A stretch of 64,000 nucleotides of DNA, taken from assembly GCA_013396525.1 (NCBI GenBank), contig VWYX01001131.1, forward strand, positions 182,538 to 246,537. The letters run 5' to 3'. Origin of the DNA: Chaetorhynchus papuensis (Eukaryota; Chordata; Aves; Passeriformes; Rhipiduridae). The position numbers and the translations under genes were made by a program. Positions within the stretch are counted from its first letter, which is position 1; the number at the start of each line of letters is the position of its first letter. The notes beneath the pieces are model-generated. The model saw only the letters and a program-made list of their open reading frames with translations. It did not search any database and was not told the DNA's origin. Positions 38,993-53,403 of this stretch are shown here, in pieces.

Positions 38993-41900
38993 CACATGCT
39001 GGTAATTAACCAGACCTTTTATTAAAGATTCTTGTATCTCACTCAGCAGTAGAGCATGATTTTAGGTTTATAGCTCTGTGTCTATTTCCAAGAATATTTT
39101 ACTGGCCTGATGTACAAAGATGCTTAAACCTTAAAATGAAGTCATCTCTGCTGCAGAGTACAGCTTGCTAATTAACCCTTCACAAAATCATTACAGCTAA
39201 AATCTCAAAGCATGAGCACCAGCGTAGCTCAATGGAAGGGCAGGGGGCTTTTAGGGAAATAGCAGGAGGGATCCAGATCACGGGTTTGCCTGGACATCAG
39301 AGCTGCGTGAACCAAACTCTATCATGTTGCTTTGAAAGCAAGCAGACATTAAAGCTGAGGACGCTCCCACTCAAATAAACTAAATTTGGATTTTAAGCAC
39401 AGCCCCACTCTGCAAAGCAGCTCTATAAAAATGTCATTGTGGGACATCCTGTTTATTGTCTCTCACAGATTCCAGATGAAACCCACCCCACAAGAGAGAG
39501 CTGTTTTGTAATGAGCCTTCTGCAGGCACAGGTCCTCCTCGCTCCCCCACAAGCTCTGAAATGGAGGGTCCAAATCTACCTCCCCCCAAACCCTATGCAA
39601 TACCCTGGCTTTTGGGATATCCACCCAACCAGAACCTGATCCATTTTCTGGATCCATGCTGGACCCATCCTTCTACAGCATCCAGCTCTCCCTCCTGTCA
39701 CTCTGTCCCAGTGGGCACTGCTGGTGTGGCTGCAGGGGGGAAGCAGTCAGGAGCAAACACACCCTTGTCTAAGGCAATAAACCAGTTACTCACTCTTTTA
39801 CCTACCAGAACAGCTGTGAGCTGGAGTAAAGCCTACTTACCTTCATTACTGGGATTTTGCAGAAGAACCTAAGAGAACCAGGAGCCTGAGCACTACAAGC
39901 ATTCAAAGGGAAATGAGTATATGATTTCCTTCAGCATTTTTAACTCTCCCAGCGAGTACAGCCCAGTGCTGACCTTTTACAGGAAGCAAATACACAGCAA
40001 CTGGTGCTGGTTTCCCGCAGTGTCTTTTGAGAGTTGAACCACATTTTTTATTCCCTTTGATGATGCACACACGCTAACTTGTGCTGAGAACAAAGAGAGA
40101 GCATCCCAAAATAAAGGACAGGAATATCTGCTTCTCTTCAAACTTGCTTTGTTTATTTTTTAATTTGCTGATTAAATCTTAAATCTTATCCTCAGCCAGG
40201 TGTAAGGGTGAACAGTGCACATTCCCAGAAAGGAGGGGAGGACTTGATTAGAAAGATTCTGTCCTGCAGCACATGGGACTGTGAAGCTGCCAGCTGGAAC
40301 AGTAGCAGGTAACAACGTGAATGTGGATGGATGTTCTATAGCTGTAAAGGAGCAGCAGGAACCATTTGAGTAATGTTTGTGCACACACTGGACAGAACTG
40401 CTCCTTGCTTTTTGCAGGCTGGGGAAACAGCAGCTTCTCCAGGGAATCAGCTTTCAAGACCCCAGGGCCTGTGATCCAAAACAGACCCAAAAAAGAGGAA
40501 GATGTCTTCCAAAACTGCAGGAAATAAACACAGGAAACAAGAAACATACAAAAAATACTTCCTGTATCTAGTCAGACTGAAAAATAGCTAAAAGTTTTGA
40601 ACAGAAGATCATGCCAGTACCAATCAGGACACCAATGTAGAAAAAAATAAAATATGGTGATACTGGTCAGGAGAAATGGAAAGGTGCAGGTGAAGAGGGG
40701 AAAAAAGGGGTTGGATAATGTGCTCTTGTGTGCTGAGAGCCCAGAACAATCCCAAAAGATCTTCCCTGAGCAGTGAGCATTGCAGGGGGGATTGCGGGGA
40801 CGGGATCGCTGTCTTAGCTCGCTTGCCCTCTGCCGGATGCCAGGAGCTCCTGGGTAGAGTCAGCTCTTTACAGTCCAGTGCTGCGTTTCTGCAGGGCTGC
40901 AGGCACTGGGAATGCAAGGGGAGCGGGCAGGAAAAAGCTGAACACAGAGCTAGAAACTGCAATGGATACAGAAAGTGATGGAGGGCGAGTTAAAAAAAAA
41001 CCCCAAAAAAAAACAAAAAAAGGAAACATCACAGAGGGACATAACTTTTGCCACTTGTGTTTCTTTGAATTGCCCAATGTCTCAATGAAACAAGATTTTT
41101 CTAGCTCAGGTTCTCAGGGTTTGTGCATCTGTCTCCCTGAAGGACATTACCACTGCTTTCTAGTACTGCATTAATGTGCCTGTGCCTAGAAGAGGTTGTC
41201 AGGAGGATATTGCCATCCTTCTGTCCAAGCAGGACTACCCTGTCCCATGGAGAGGAGATGGGGGCACAGCTGGCATTATAAAAAGATTTCCAGCTTTCAA
41301 ACTCCTCCAGCCACTGAGCCAATACGGAAACAACCCCAGCCCGATGGCTTCTGTGGGTCAGCCTGACCCAGCAGAGCATAAACACGAAAGATCTCCAAGG
41401 AAATAGCTTTTGGATCTCTTAATTTCATGGGACAGGTCAGGGCAGGTAGCTGTATGGAAGCCAGCCAGGATTCCTGTATACCCACACCACCAGCAGCCTG
41501 CACATGAGCTCCCACGAGGTTTAAGTCATGGTCTGTGGGAAAATGCCAGCCTCTCTACACAAACTATTTACATCAAAAAAAATCAACAGCAGTGATAAGC
41601 ACCTGGAGAGGTTTGATAGCAAGCTCAGCATGATCCACATGCCACTGAGATATTGCCTGCATCCTCCCAGGCAGGTACAGTCTTTCTTAGGACAGGAAGA
41701 TCCCACACTGCTGGGAATTCAGTGGAAAACCCACTCTGGCGTGGCAGAGACAGGACTCAACCATGCGGCTTCCGATACTCAACACTGCTGCTTGTAAAAT
41801 CACCACATTGCCCTCTGTACCCACTTTTCTCCCCCAAAAGCAAGTAGATGCTTCCATTCCAGCAGGACAGTAACCTCTCACATGAAGACAAGGGGTGTCA

Positions 41901-44900
41901 CTTCATGCATGCTGACATTTTGCCAATAAACACAGTCATTACTCAAAGAAGGGCAAAAGCACAGGGAACAGTATGAAGTGTTTGGTAAACCAGTTCACCA
42001 CATTGGTCTGAACTGGGAAGAACTGTGAGAGATCATCCTGCCAAATCCTCCACTGGAGTCCTTCCAAATTACCCGAGCCAGCCAGGAGAGCACTGCTTGG
42101 CTGGGAAGCTGATGGGATGGGGTGTTTGCAGGCAGCTGGACTTCCCTGTGTCTAGACTGACTGGGGGGTGGGGGGGTTGTGCTCCGTGACTCACCCAGGC
42201 ACCTGGCAGCATGGCAGTGGCCTCCACGCTCCCCAGCAGCTGGGGTGGAGGGAACTGTGTGTGTGATCCCAAGGAGAACCACTCTGGAGCTGGGCCTGGG
42301 TGCTGCGGCGCTCTGGCTGGGGACCAGGCAGTCTGGCTGCAACTCCACGGCTGGAGCAGACAAACCTGTTCTGTCACTGCTTCAGTCCATGCCCTGTTCT
42401 AGGCCCAGCTCATGGGATCACAGGGGACATGACACTTCTACCTGAGCTTGTCTCCAGAAGGGACTCTTCTGCTAGCCATGTTACTCACACATGCCCTACA
42501 CAAGGCCTGGAGCCCGGCAGCCACGATCCAAGCTCACATGCTCTGGGTTATCAGAGACACTGCTCCAAGACACCCAGAGCCCTTTGGCAGGTCCCCTGAA
42601 CATGAGCAGGTCAGAGCTTTGGGTATCTGCTTTCAAACCCACTCTGCAACTGGCAGCATGGATGTCACAGTGAGCTTGTGGCTGCCACAGCCAAGTGTGA
42701 GCCCAGGAAGACTCTCAGGGCTGTACTTCACACTGGGACAACAAAGCCACCATCCCCTGGGATGACAGTAAGCTGTCCCCAGAAGAGAACAGTTGTGCTG
42801 GTGTAACTGCACTGGGGACTCCAGCAGGCTTAGCTAAAGTCACTCTCATGTCACATCACCTCCCAGCCCTGACCCGCATAGCTCTGTGGGTACAAGTCGG
42901 TACCAGTGCTCTGGCCAGAAACATTAGACATAACAAATGTGTTTTTAAAGCAAGGAGGAGGGACATTTTTCAGGCCTAGGGGGTAGGGGATGTTGGCCTG
43001 AACTGCAGGAGAAAGTTCAAGGTCAAATCGTCCTGCATGCAAACCAGCCCCTCCAGCAATGCTTTGCAGCACTTCCAAGTATCAGCCCCTATTCTAACAT
43101 TGTCCATACAAGCACCTCTCTGCTTTAGGCACACTCTTATTTCTGAAAAGTGTCATGCTGTAAATCAGTTCTGCTCCTAGCTGGTAAAGTCCTCCGGGTA
43201 AGGGCAATGTCCAGATAATCCCTGAAAACCATGTGACAGAAAGCCAGGTGATGCTGCCCTTCTCACACCAAGATGCAGGTGCATCAGTCCATGCTTCTCA
43301 TTCAGGATCTAAATGGAAGGCGTGGGCTTCATAGTTCTTGTTCTCACCTCTCTTCCAAGACTGGGATAGACAGGTGGACAAGCTCATAACCAAAAGACCC
43401 TGGACTACTCTCAAGCGATCCCTGTCCAAAGCCCCTTTCCCAACAGAGATTGCCCAAAGCCTTAATATATGTAGTAAATGTCCCAGACAACCAAAGGGCT
43501 ACCTTGTGGATTGACCTTCAGTCAGATGACAAAGGCAAGAACTAAAACCTGACTGAAGTCCTGTCTTGGGCCTCGCTGCCAACAGATGAAGTTTTATGAG
43601 CTGGTTTTCTTGTTTTGTTTTGGGTTGTTTGAAGTATTTCACTCTTCTCATTGGAAGAGGCAAGTGGTTGACTGTAGGGAAGGAAGTGATAAAGGCCACG
43701 CCACCCACAGTGTTTGTTGATCTCACTCATCTTCCCCAGACTCAGCCACAGCAGAAACTGCACAGGTTAAGTCTGCAAAACTAAGTTTTCTCTTTGATTA
43801 TGCTAAAGTCAGCAATTTGGTGAGCAGTATTTCCTGCAATGAAACCTCCTCTTGTAGATGTGCTTCCTCCCCCGAAGAAATGTCCTCGTGTGCTGCAGAT
43901 TAATCTCTGTCCAACGGTATGGGGATTGTATTCCTTCATTTTCATTATAGCAAATTATTTTCAGGAAAAATACTGTATAAGGAAATTAACTGTGCTACAG
44001 GTGCTAAAAAATGCATCCTGTATGGCTCAAAGCAATCAGCATGGTCATTTTTCTACTCTACCCATTTTCAGTTCCTTGCAACCCTTAAAATTATTGAAGA
44101 AGTTGTATAATAGAGGTGAGGCAATTTTGCCTTGAGGTCTTCACCTGTTCTTTAATTCAGTTAAATCCTCCACAGGAATATTTTTTCAGTACCCATGACT
44201 TCAAAGCACTCTTGTTAAGTGCATTCTTTATAATGTTCCTCACCACGTAGGTGTCCCATGGACTTCACAAAGGTTTTGGGGAGCACCTGGCAGCCCCTCT
44301 GCAGGGTTTGGCAGAGCCCCACAGCTGGAGGGGCAGCTCTGGCCATCTCACAGGAAAAAGCCATCAGCACAGCAGCATGCCAAAGGCTCTTGCCTTGGCC
44401 AGGTGAAATGGGCTTCTAATTGGCCTCTCCCTGAAAACAGTCCAGGGGCAGCAGTCCTGAGGATGGTGCAGTACAGATGGAGCAGTGGTTGCATTCCCCA
44501 AAGTGCTCCTGTCCAGGCAGTCCTGCTCCTGGGGTCTGTGTGTTCACCAGCTAGGCTTGCCATGGGCCACCCTCAGGCCTCCCAGATCAGCCAGGGTCAC
44601 CCTGTCTCCACTGAGGTCTGTCAGCCCAGGACTCTGTTTGGAGGAGATCTGATGGGCTGAGCCACTTGTCCTCCAGGCTGCTCACAGAGACCCACCTGGG
44701 GCTGGCTGGAGCACAGGGAACAGATCCTTCCCGTGATGGCTCACCTTGTCCTGCAGACACAGATCTCCTTTTGCTGGGGCCTGGTGATTAGAAAACTATT
44801 CCCAGTGCCAGCTTCTCCTCTGTTTCCTGGCTGTATGCTGGGACACGCTGGCTTCGTGTTCAGATTTTTCAAATACTTTGCATTGTGGTTTTCCATGCAG

Positions 44901-47900
44901 TGCTCAAGATATTTTGCAAAAGGCACCTTATAAATTGACTCAATAAATACACATAAGACACCATGTTTAATCCTTCCTTTCACATTCTTCTTTTCATTGT
45001 TAAAATGTACTAAACCTACTGACTCCCTCCCCACCCTGTGTTTAGGCCAGTCCAGTCCAACTTAAAATACTTTTGGCTTCTACAGGAAGACTGCAAAATG
45101 ACTATTTTGTTTCAAGAAAGCTTGTTTTGGACTAAAATCAGGCCTTGTTAATGGTCAAAGCAAAGAATGGCTGTATGGACTCTCACATCAGGTGCACAAA
45201 ATAATCACAGCATAGGTGGTGTTTTCATGCCAAGGGACATGCCAGGACCATACAGCAAGGCCTCCACTTAGCAGCCCTTCCTCATTGGGGCACTCTGAAT
45301 GGGAAACCATACGTACAAAAGAAGAAAAATTCTGAAGGATTGAGAGACTAAAGGACACACAGACGTAGGGTGAGCAGTGTGGGTACAGCTTTTGGGATGG
45401 CCAGGGCCTGCCCACACCAGTGGTGAGACTGTCTCCTTCCGAAGGGTCAAAAAGGTGCCTGACTGCAGTGCATGAGTCCTAAAAAGTGGGTTCAGCCTCT
45501 CCAAAAAGCAGGTCAGATGGGCACTGCTTTGGAATTGACTTTAGAGGAAGATCCATCAAACCTGCTTTTGTTTCCTCATTTCTGTGGTGTTTGCACTATA
45601 TCCAGGGATGCTCAGCCATCCAAATCTCTGCTTTCATCAGCCTCCAGGTCCCATCTTCTCCTTGCAACCCAGCTCTGCTCAGCACCAAGAGACCATTTCC
45701 AGGCTCTCCGTGCGTTAAAGAAGGAATGGGCCAAGGCAACAAGGAGAAGAAGTGAAGGTCAGATTGTGATGATGGCAATTCAGCCTGCACTTGCCTGTGC
45801 TCTGCACCTCAGAGGTTTCCTTCAGCAGCTGAGAGATGGAGAGAGACCTAAGCATCAGAAGAGCATTTTGTATATCATGGGCAGTCCCTGAGCATTCAAG
45901 ATTTCCCCTGTCCCCAGGGGACAGAATCCCATCTGAAAATATGCGAACTAAGCTTTGCCATCTGCAGCTCAGCCACAGGGCACAGTGAGAGACTCACACC
46001 TCCCATAGGGGCAGGAGGGCACCTTCACCTGACAGGGCTCTGGATGACAAGTCCCAGAGGATAATATCCATGCTCTAAAATGCACAAAACTGCAAATAGG
46101 GTCTCATCAGACAAGAGGTCAGAACAGCTGAGAGACCACACTAGCCTAGATTTTGTCCTGGAGCCCTAACCCTGTGGTTTAACTTTCTTAAGAGATTTCT
46201 CTAAGGATCACAATGTTCTGGACAAAAAACCTTTGGGACCTCTTGGGTAAATGTGGGCATTTCTTGTATTCATTACCAGCCTTTGGCTGCATTAATACCT
46301 TAGCTATTTCATCACAGGCCTCTCATGCCTGTTGATATGTCTTTTGGACTCATTTCAGCCCGCAAGCCTTCCAGTTCCACAGTGCTGCTGTACAGCCTTG
46401 TCCTTTTTCAGAAGAAGCTGAGCACTGTGGTCTGGAGGTTAAGGCCCTGGAGACTTGTGTATGGGACAGCTGGCCTCCATGCCTGGCTTGCTGCAGCTCG
46501 GGCACCCCTTTTACCCTTTCCATCCCTCTGAGCCCAGTGGAGGAATTGTGGTGGAAGCAGGGGGCCTGGGCCTGTGGTGTTTGTGGGAGTGGGAATTACC
46601 TGTGCGTGAGCGCATCCGTCTGCATCCAACGTTCTCACTTCTTCAGGGATAACCCCGAAACATCGTGGCAGCAGTGAGGCCAGGCAGAACGCTGGCTCAG
46701 CCAGCCACATCCAACACTTGTAGAGCTTTAGTGCAAGACCTGAATGAATGACAGTGAGATCAGGCTGTTTTGTTTGATAAATGAAGGGATGGACTCATCT
46801 TTTGACACAACTCTATCTAAAGAAGGCCATAGGTCCCAATGGAGCTTTGTCTTCAAGGTCTAAAAGGGGAAAGTCTTTTTCACAGTATTTTTCTGGATTT
46901 TTCTTTGCAGAAATATCTTGCTCCAGGGGTCAGGAAGAGCCTGCGTGTAGAGTCAGAGACAGCAAACCCAAACCCATGCACTTAATGAAAACCAAACCTT
47001 GAGGAGTGGGCATGACAATGACCCCCAATGACTTCTGTGGGAGGAAGGTGCACAGAGCAGCAAAGAACCTGCTCCCTGCCCAGTACAGTCCCTGCTCCAT
47101 GAGCTCCTGGTGGTTTCCCTGCCCATCTCCCAGGACAGGTGGAGATGATGCATGGAGGTTTTGTTCCTCAAGGTTTTTAGGAGTATTTAAATGAAAAATT
47201 AGCAAAGCTGGTCAGGAAGAAAGGTTGTTAAAATGTTGCTTTTTGCTGATGATCATTATTCTTGACCTCTTTTTAACACATTTCTCAGGTTTAGGATGAA
47301 GAAATAAAATCTAGAAGGTTTTCAGCATAGGCCCATAAATTTGATTTAAAAGAAAATAACCTCAAAGTTGGGTTATTTGGTCAGTTTCCCATGAAAAATC
47401 TAGGGGAAAAGTCCTCAGAGAGAGATGTACCCTGTTGAAATGCTTGGTTTCACAAAAAGGACTGGTTTTCATAACAGAAAAACAATTTATGTAAGAAAAT
47501 AAGAAACATGTCTAATGAGAGAGTTCATATGGGTTTGGTGCAATAGGAGCTACTGGATCTGGTATTCTTACATTCTTACCCTGTCACACTCTTTCTGAAC
47601 CTGTCAGTAAAGGATCTTGAATCCTATAACCAGGTAACTAAACAAGATTGACATGTCTTTGCTCTTTCCATTATAGGCATGGATTTGTTGTTGTTCTTGA
47701 AGGCCTTAATTTGCAGTATTCAACAATTTAACAATTGCCCCATGCCTTCTACTCATTAATTACATCAATGAAAGGAATGTATTTGATTTGATGTAGATTA
47801 TATCCATCTACGTCAAAAACCAACATGAGTGACAGTTTTTAACATGAACAATGTACTCAGCAATAAGAGAAATGTCACAGTCCTTTCCAGGATGACAATA

Positions 47901-50200
47901 AACTGATAGATCTTGGGGTTTTTAAAGCAGAGATAAGGTAAATTAATTCAGATTGTTCCTCCCGGTGCCAAGTCTGAAGCTGATGCCTTGCCAAATCTCC
48001 TATAGAAGTGCAAATTGGTGAGGAAAAGCAATGAAAGATATGAACTTGTCACTTACTTTCCTGTTGCTCCAGACAGTATCTCAAACCACCTACTCCAGAA
48101 CAGCTGCCTCCATGGCACACACGTCCTGCCCAAAGAGAAATCCTTGAAGGAAGTCTTCCAACATGGTCCACTCAAGCACTCCTTTTTTCCTCATCTTCCA
48201 CCAAGGGAGCAAGTACAGGTCTCTCCTGAGTGTCAGCTGCAGGTGATGACTTCAAGGACCTTGCCTATGGGTAGTAGCACAAGGAGGGAGGAACTGGAAA
48301 GGGTATAGAGGCACCTGGAGACCCAGTGAAACCTCTCACAAGGCCAGAGGTGCAGATAAACCGACTTACTGCTATCCAAAATGTACAGCACTCCTCCTGC
48401 CCTCACTTTTAAGGAAAGGACCAGAGGAAGCATTAAGCAGACAATGTCTGGTTCAAAAAAAACTATCTGACCATGCGTTTACTTATCAGCAAGCCCACAA
48501 GATACCCCTGTCTGCTTGTCTTTCTTCCCATAAATGTTGTGCAGGTCCAATCACTGCAAACAGTTTCACAGTGGTGGCTCTGGAAACTTAATTCCCTTTT
48601 GCCTAGAGGAGAAGCCATACAGCTAAGCCAGCAGAATTTTCAGTCCAGCCAGGAACAGAGAAAGAGGAACTTGTCTTTTACCGGTGCCCTCTGCAGACAG
48701 ATTTGTTGGGCTGAGTTTTGAAGCTGGGGCTGAAGTATATGGGAAAGAAGATGACTGAGGACAAAAGATGGAGGGGGAGGAGAGATTCCTTATGAGACCT
48801 ACTCCTGGAGTCCTGAAAACTTCTAGCTCTGGAACTGTTCAGAAGACTGGATGACCAGTGTCCCCTTCATCTTACCTGACCCACTGCTCAGCTAACTGCT
48901 GTGGACCACTTGAGAAGACCAAGACAATCAGTCCATTAAAAAGAAATTATCATCTACATTCTGATTCAGCACCAGGCTCCTGAACAATGCAGCTTGCTGT
49001 CCAGATATTACTCTCCCTCTGCCTAACCCATAAGCTCAGAAACCAGCCAGAAGAGACCAGAACAATCACTCAGTCTGAACTCTTACACAAAACAGACCAC
49101 AGAGCCTGCCCCAGTAATTCCTGCATGAATACACTGCAGTCCTCTGGAGCCACTGGGAATACAGGGATGGAAACAATAGCTTCGAAAGAACAAATCAAAC
49201 TTATAAAACAAAACAAAAAAGGGGGGGGTGGGAGCAATAAAAGTCACGATGAGTCAAGGAGGTAATTATGTGTGATAGCAGGGTTCCTTTGGCTGGGGAC
49301 CAGCAAGAGACACTGTCTGCATCCAAACCCTGGGATGAGCATGACAGAGCAGTTTGTGCTGCAGAGAACTAAGTCTCCAGACAGGAGAAAGGCAGCCATC
49401 CGAGACTGGGCCAGGCCTAACTCAGACACGCACAAGTCATTAAGCTAATGTCTCTTAGCTAATTGCACACACAGAGACATATCCTGCAAGGAAAACAGCC
49501 TGAGAAACAGCCTCACGGAATGGGCATTAAACAAACGCATTAAGCAGGGGAACAGTAATCCTTTCTCGATGCCAGCAGGGTGTGAGGCATTTCTCATCCA
49601 CAGGACCACAGCCATTCAGTCATGCTCAGCCCACAGGAATCCCACAGAAGCAAGAAACTGCAAGAAGCTACAAGCCCCCCATCACTGCTTTGTGTACAAA
49701 GGCTCAGGGCAAAGAGGAAGAGATGTGGCTGACGATACGTGTGTGCTGTTAAACACACCTCCCTGCAAAGGACTGCGAGTCCCAGGTTTAGATTTAGTAA
49801 TGAAATCATGAAATGTGAGCAGCAGAAGGAGGCCAAGACTTCTGGGCATTTGCAGCTCTGCCTGTGTTTGCTTGGTGATTCAACCCAGCATTACTGGGCT
49901 TCTTGGAAAAGGGCCATGAGTCATCCACACTGTTGGTTCCTTCCGTCTCCAGAAAACCCCCAAACCAAGAGGGTGAACATGGGAGAACAACAGTTTTCTT
50001 AATGGAACCAGTTGGCCTCCCAGATTCCCCCACGTAGTCTCATGCCAGGTATCTGTAAGCCTCAGTATCCTCCAAGCAGAAGTGGAGGATGCATAGCCTG
50101 ATGCCCTCAGATGTCAGTGCTTGAGAGTTAAGACCTGATGGTTTTTAAAGTCAAAGACAGAAGAGACATCAGGAGGACATTCTGCTTTCCTGCCTCCAAA
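38993..50200. other. intergenic stretch, no gene seen
   Basis: No exon or RNA gene was recognised. There is an A/C-rich low-complexity run at about 40991-41021, a GT-rich run at about 43605-43632 and a G-run at about 49220-49228. Open frames here are short and overlap on both strands without protein-like composition. Confidence 0.5.
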
Positions 50201-50329
50201 TACTGACAGCTCTCCCCAGGCCAATTCTGACAAATGTCTGCCTAATCTCCAGTTTGGAACTTCCAGATGTGACATTACTATCACCTCACTTCATCACTGT
50301 GTGGCCATCCTTATTGCAAGGAAGTTGTT

Positions 50330-50660
50330 CCTATCACAAAATTTTATAATTTTATTGCTGGAAAGGACCTCTGGAAGTCTCTGCTCCAACCCCTACTCAA
50401 AGTAAGGCCAACCAGATCTACTTGGCCAGAAGATGTCCAACCAACACTTAACCCGCTGCTGAAGTTTCAATCATCACTTCTTGTCAGGTCTGCAATGAAT
50501 ACGGAGAACTGATGAGGCCATTTCACCTTACAGCAAAATATTTTATGTATTTAAACCCAAATGTTTTCAAAAAGACTTTCCTTCTTCAGATCCTTTAGCC
50601 TTTCCCCATAGGTCATGTTTTTGAGACTGATGACCTTTTATGCCTGCTTCCCACAGACAT
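50330..50660 (-). mobile_element. degenerate CR1 fragment
   Basis: The plus strand shows reversed CR1 blocks. First comes a GCTGGAAAGGACCTCTGGAA-type stretch with CTCCAACCCC. Further on is CTTCTTCAGATCCTTTAGCC followed by CTTTCCCCATAGGTCATG. The spacing is irregular, so the copy is old or a composite of two insertions. The region just before it (50200-50330) may belong to the same or another old LINE but is too diverged to call. Confidence 0.65.
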
Positions 50661-51574
50661 TTACCAGTCTCCAGCCACACAGATCCTGGAGCTGCCAACC
50701 TCATGAGGACTACTGTGACTGTAGATGGGAAGAGTCAGATGCCTCCACGGCTTCATCCATGGAGAGGAGAAAACAGAAGAAAGGCTGGCAAAGCAGAAAC
50801 AGCTCATCAGATGTTCTGAACACCAGCCTTCCCTCAGCTCTCTTCTCCTCACATCTCTGACAACCCCAAGCATGAAGATGTATGAAAACTCCAAGTGCTC
50901 AGTTCAGCTGTTGCACTTTTTGCTGTGCCAACGTTTCATGCCCCAGCTCTTCCCCGGTGCTAACAGCGTAAAAGAGTGGGAAACCTGGCTCACGAGACAA
51001 TACTGATACTGTTATCTAACTGGATCCTGCTAAAAGCTCTCCACCCAGAGGAAAGCCCTTTTGTGTCATGAACAGGGTGAACACAGTCCAACAGCTGACC
51101 AGCACCCTGGGAGGAGAGACTCCTGGCAAGATGTGTTCCTCAGGATGGAAAAACTAGAGAAACTAGGACCAGGTTTTCCTTGGCTGTAATACTCTTGGGA
51201 ATCCTCTGCTCTGCAAATTCCTTCGTGGCATCACCCCTATCCTCTTCCCAGTCCTGTAATGCTTCACCATCTCTCCTTGCCTGTTCCCATTCCCCAGAGC
51301 ACTTGTTACCTTCCAGACCATGAGAAAAACCCTCACTCAACTTCTCTTCAACCTGCCCTAGTCCTGTGTAACCCCCCCACACTCCCCCTCCCCAAACTCG
51401 TGCATTTTAGGACCAAGAAATTCCTCTCAAACAGGAGGTGCTTGAGGACAACAGGACTTTGAAAAGAAAGGGCCTTGCCATGTTAACTAGAGGTGCCTGC
51501 CAGCCAACAGCCCAGCCCCTGAACACACAAGGAATTTTGACCTCACATAGTGAAATTTCCTAGAACTTTAAACC
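50661..51574. other. intergenic stretch, no gene seen
   Basis: No recognisable coding, RNA or mobile sequence was found. Confidence 0.5.
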
Positions 51575-51575
51575 G

Positions 51576-51633
<58 letters not shown>
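51575..51633 (+). repeat. (GTT)n microsatellite
   Basis: 59 bases of perfect GTT/TTG trinucleotide repeat (about 19.7 units) with no interruption. A perfect array of this length is expected to vary in length between individuals. Confidence 0.98.
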
Positions 51634-52353
51634 CCTCTCTCTGGCTCTCTCTTGCTTTTCGATTTTCCACTTGGCAACGGCGTTGAAATGATGCAAGGGA
51701 GCAGCCGCCGCTTAACTGCAAATTATTAATTAGCTGCCAAGGAGTCTGTGCATGACTGCACGCAGGGCAAGGGGGGCTCTGTCCTACATTACAAAATCAA
51801 CCGACGGGCTTGGCATTGCTTTTCTGCCCAGAGATATAATTTAGTGGCGAGTCTCCATTTGTTCCAGAACTGATTCCTAAAAGAGAAGGCACTTGCACAG
51901 TCTACTGAGGGGGAGAGGGGGAGGAGAAAACCAAAACAACACCCCGCCCTTGGTGACCAAGAACTGATCCTTTAGCTGTTGAAACTCTTTCCGAAGAGCC
52001 TCAGTTGCTGTTAAAACAAATACTAATTGTTCTCAGCTGGGGGCTGGCTATATATAGCCTGAACAGGCCATTCTGCTGTGAAATATCAATCTGATAAAAC
52101 TGGGAAAGACTTCAGGTGCTCAGGGCTACTCAGCTCTCTAAATTTTCATAAGACTTATTGCCACCCCAGCAGGAGCAGACACCCCTCTGCTGAGACAGCG
52201 TGTCTGGCCACATGTGCCCTCCTGAACTGCTGCAACACAACTGAGAGTAGGTTTGCACAAGCCGTGACTGAAGGCGCTGAGGTTTTCGGTGCTGTACATA
52301 CACTTTGCCCTAGACATGTCTCTGCTCACAGGACCTCATAGTTTAAATACTCG
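51634..52353. other. intergenic, AT-rich, possible conserved non-coding sequence
   Basis: No gene was seen. The segment at 51715-51860 has ATTATTAATTAGCTG and other TAAT-type cores in unique, non-repetitive sequence, which is suggestive of a regulatory element. A CTATATATAG palindrome is present at about 52049-52058. No conservation can be measured here. Confidence 0.35.
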
Positions 52354-52511
52354 AGACCAACAAACATCCCAGGGGGGATCTGTTCCAGCGGGTAATTGCC
52401 CTTATTGTTAAAAATTAACAACAAAACAATAATCGTAGACAGCTGGGCCTTTCGTGACTTTTATAGCAACATTCCCACAGCTCCACAAGAGACATTGTTT
52501 GGGATTCACAA
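52354..52511 (+). repeat. direct duplication, copy 1
   Basis: About 157 bases are matched by a second copy 1050 bases downstream at 53404-53560. Both contain an AGACCAA(C/G) start, a TTAAAAATTAA(C/T)AACAAAACAATAAT core, a CTTTTATAGCAAC(A/G)TTCCCACAGC block and a GACATTGTTT...TTCACAAA end. Identity is roughly 75-80 percent by eye. The flanks do not align clearly. Confidence 0.85.
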
Positions 52512-53403
52512 ATAAATTTTCACCCCAAATCAGGATAAATCCCTAGTCCACTGTATCAAATACCTTCCCAAGAGGGAATGGTCACTTCCTGTGTGGCTCA
52601 CTATGGCATATCTTCCTGGCATGCACATCTCGGGCAGTGATGCTGGGGGCCTTCAATGCTTGTAGGAGCCAAGCTCCAGACAATTCTTGTGCCCCCAGAG
52701 CTGCTGCATCCCTCATTTTCTTTGTGCTTTAACTCACAGCATTTCCTGGCCTTGATATTGACAGAGACTCGTCAGCCTTTGGTCACTCCCTCCTTCCAAA
52801 AGTTCATCTGGTGGCAGATGGCCCAAGGCAAAGGGAGGCTCAAGGGGAAGTGCAAACATACAAAAAGCTGCAGCCAGTTAATCGTCGAGGAGGTAGGCAG
52901 AGGTGACCAGGAGATGGACTGAAACTGAGTAGAGAAACAACCCCAGCTCATGCAAGCCAAGCTGATCCCGAGGAGAAGACTGATGGGAAGGGTGGAGGGA
53001 GGTTGGTCAGCTGCAATGATGTGCATCCTACAAAGCCAAAAAAGCATCCTTGGCTTGGAATGCTCCAAGTGCCAAACCTGAAGTGGTCTTGAGACTGTTA
53101 TTTGAAGGCAGACCTCAGCTGCACCCTGCTTGTCTCAGGCTTGGGTGTCTCCTTCTTCTGCCACTCATAACAATTTGTATTTGTGTATGCCAGGAAGTGC
53201 TAACCAAGACCAAGGGTGCAGGCTTGCAAAAGGCAAGCAAAGCCTCCTGCAGCTCCCCGAGATGCTGTGGCTGATGTCTGACACTCCACAGCCTGACACG
53301 AAACCACAGCAGGGTGATGCAAACCATCACATAGACCCTGTCAGGATCAGCAGGAACAGCCAGTGCCAGATTCCTGCCCTAAGAATAAGAAACTTGGTAG
53401 CCC
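52512..53403. other. spacer between duplicated segments, no gene seen
   Basis: Unique-looking sequence between the two duplicate copies. No recognisable coding or mobile sequence was found. Confidence 0.5.

Noticed and set aside
52049..52058. CTATATATAG as a promoter TATA box
   Set aside because: There is no downstream open frame, exon or transcript signal. An AT-rich palindrome alone is not evidence of a promoter.
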